Positions 21,716-21,729 of a stretch of 21,729 nt of DNA are shown piece after piece. The DNA comes from CAYHWW01 sp964360145. Its GTDB lineage: Bacteria; Bdellovibrionota; UBA1018; CAYHWW01. Below the pieces are notes generated by a model. It searched no databases. It saw nothing but the letters and a program-made list of their open reading frames with translations, and was not told the DNA's origin. The stretch spans positions 1 through 21,729 of the forward strand of contig CAYHWW010000039.1 in NCBI GenBank assembly GCA_964360145.1. Direction: 5' to 3'. The position numbers and the translations under genes are program-made. Positions within the stretch are counted from its first letter, which is position 1, and the number at the start of each line of letters is the position of its first letter.

Positions 21716-21729
21716 CCCTTTCTCGTCCT

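Overview
The window looks like the chromosome of a GC-rich Gram-negative bacterium of the Myxococcota/Bdellovibrionota type. This is inferred from an FHA protein with an AgmX/PglI-like C-terminal domain, many signal-peptide and lipobox proteins of unknown family, an HME-type RND efflux operon, and two AAA_14/DUF4143 ATPases. No rRNA, tRNA, CRISPR array, insertion sequence or integrase was seen.

Layout. (1) 1-2595, minus strand: a 304-residue unknown protein, a small acidic protein, clpP, and the 5' part of clpX running off the left edge. (2) 2648-4743, plus strand: homogentisate dioxygenase (hmgA) followed 2 nt later by an FHA/TonB-like protein. (3) 4744-4890: a cluster of palindromes between convergent genes. 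(4) 4891-10868: accessory-looking region. It holds three signal-peptide proteins of unknown function, two AAA_14/DUF4143 ATPases each preceded by a long inverted repeat that overlaps or abuts the ribosome-binding site, a YkgJ-type cysteine-cluster protein and a small anchored protein. (5) 10910-13006: a membrane-anchored hexapeptide acyltransferase and an HI0933/BaiN-type flavoprotein. (6) 13090-21080: one tightly packed operon. It encodes an HME-type RND pump bracketed by two small His-bearing periplasmic proteins, then two TolC-family proteins, two lipoproteins and a small four-helix membrane protein. No conventional periplasmic adaptor (MFP) is encoded. (7) 21147-21729: a small lipoprotein gene on the minus strand and GC-rich foldable noncoding DNA.

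Three observations deserve the most attention. First, a sigma-28 (FliA)-like promoter pattern, TNAAG...N12...GCCGAYAA-like with constant spacing, lies before at least four genes (2595 minus, 7900, 10041, 10910) and in weaker form before two more (1592 minus, clpP). Two of these genes also share the same promoter-to-ATG distance and the same 22-residue signal-peptide length. Second, both DUF4143 ATPases have long inverted repeats upstream whose right arm contains or touches the Shine-Dalgarno sequence, which suggests autoregulation by a DNA operator or an RNA switch. Third, the efflux operon lacks an adaptor and instead carries paired small periplasmic proteins and a coiled-coil lipoprotein.

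All family names come from reading motifs by eye. No database search or folding calculation was run.
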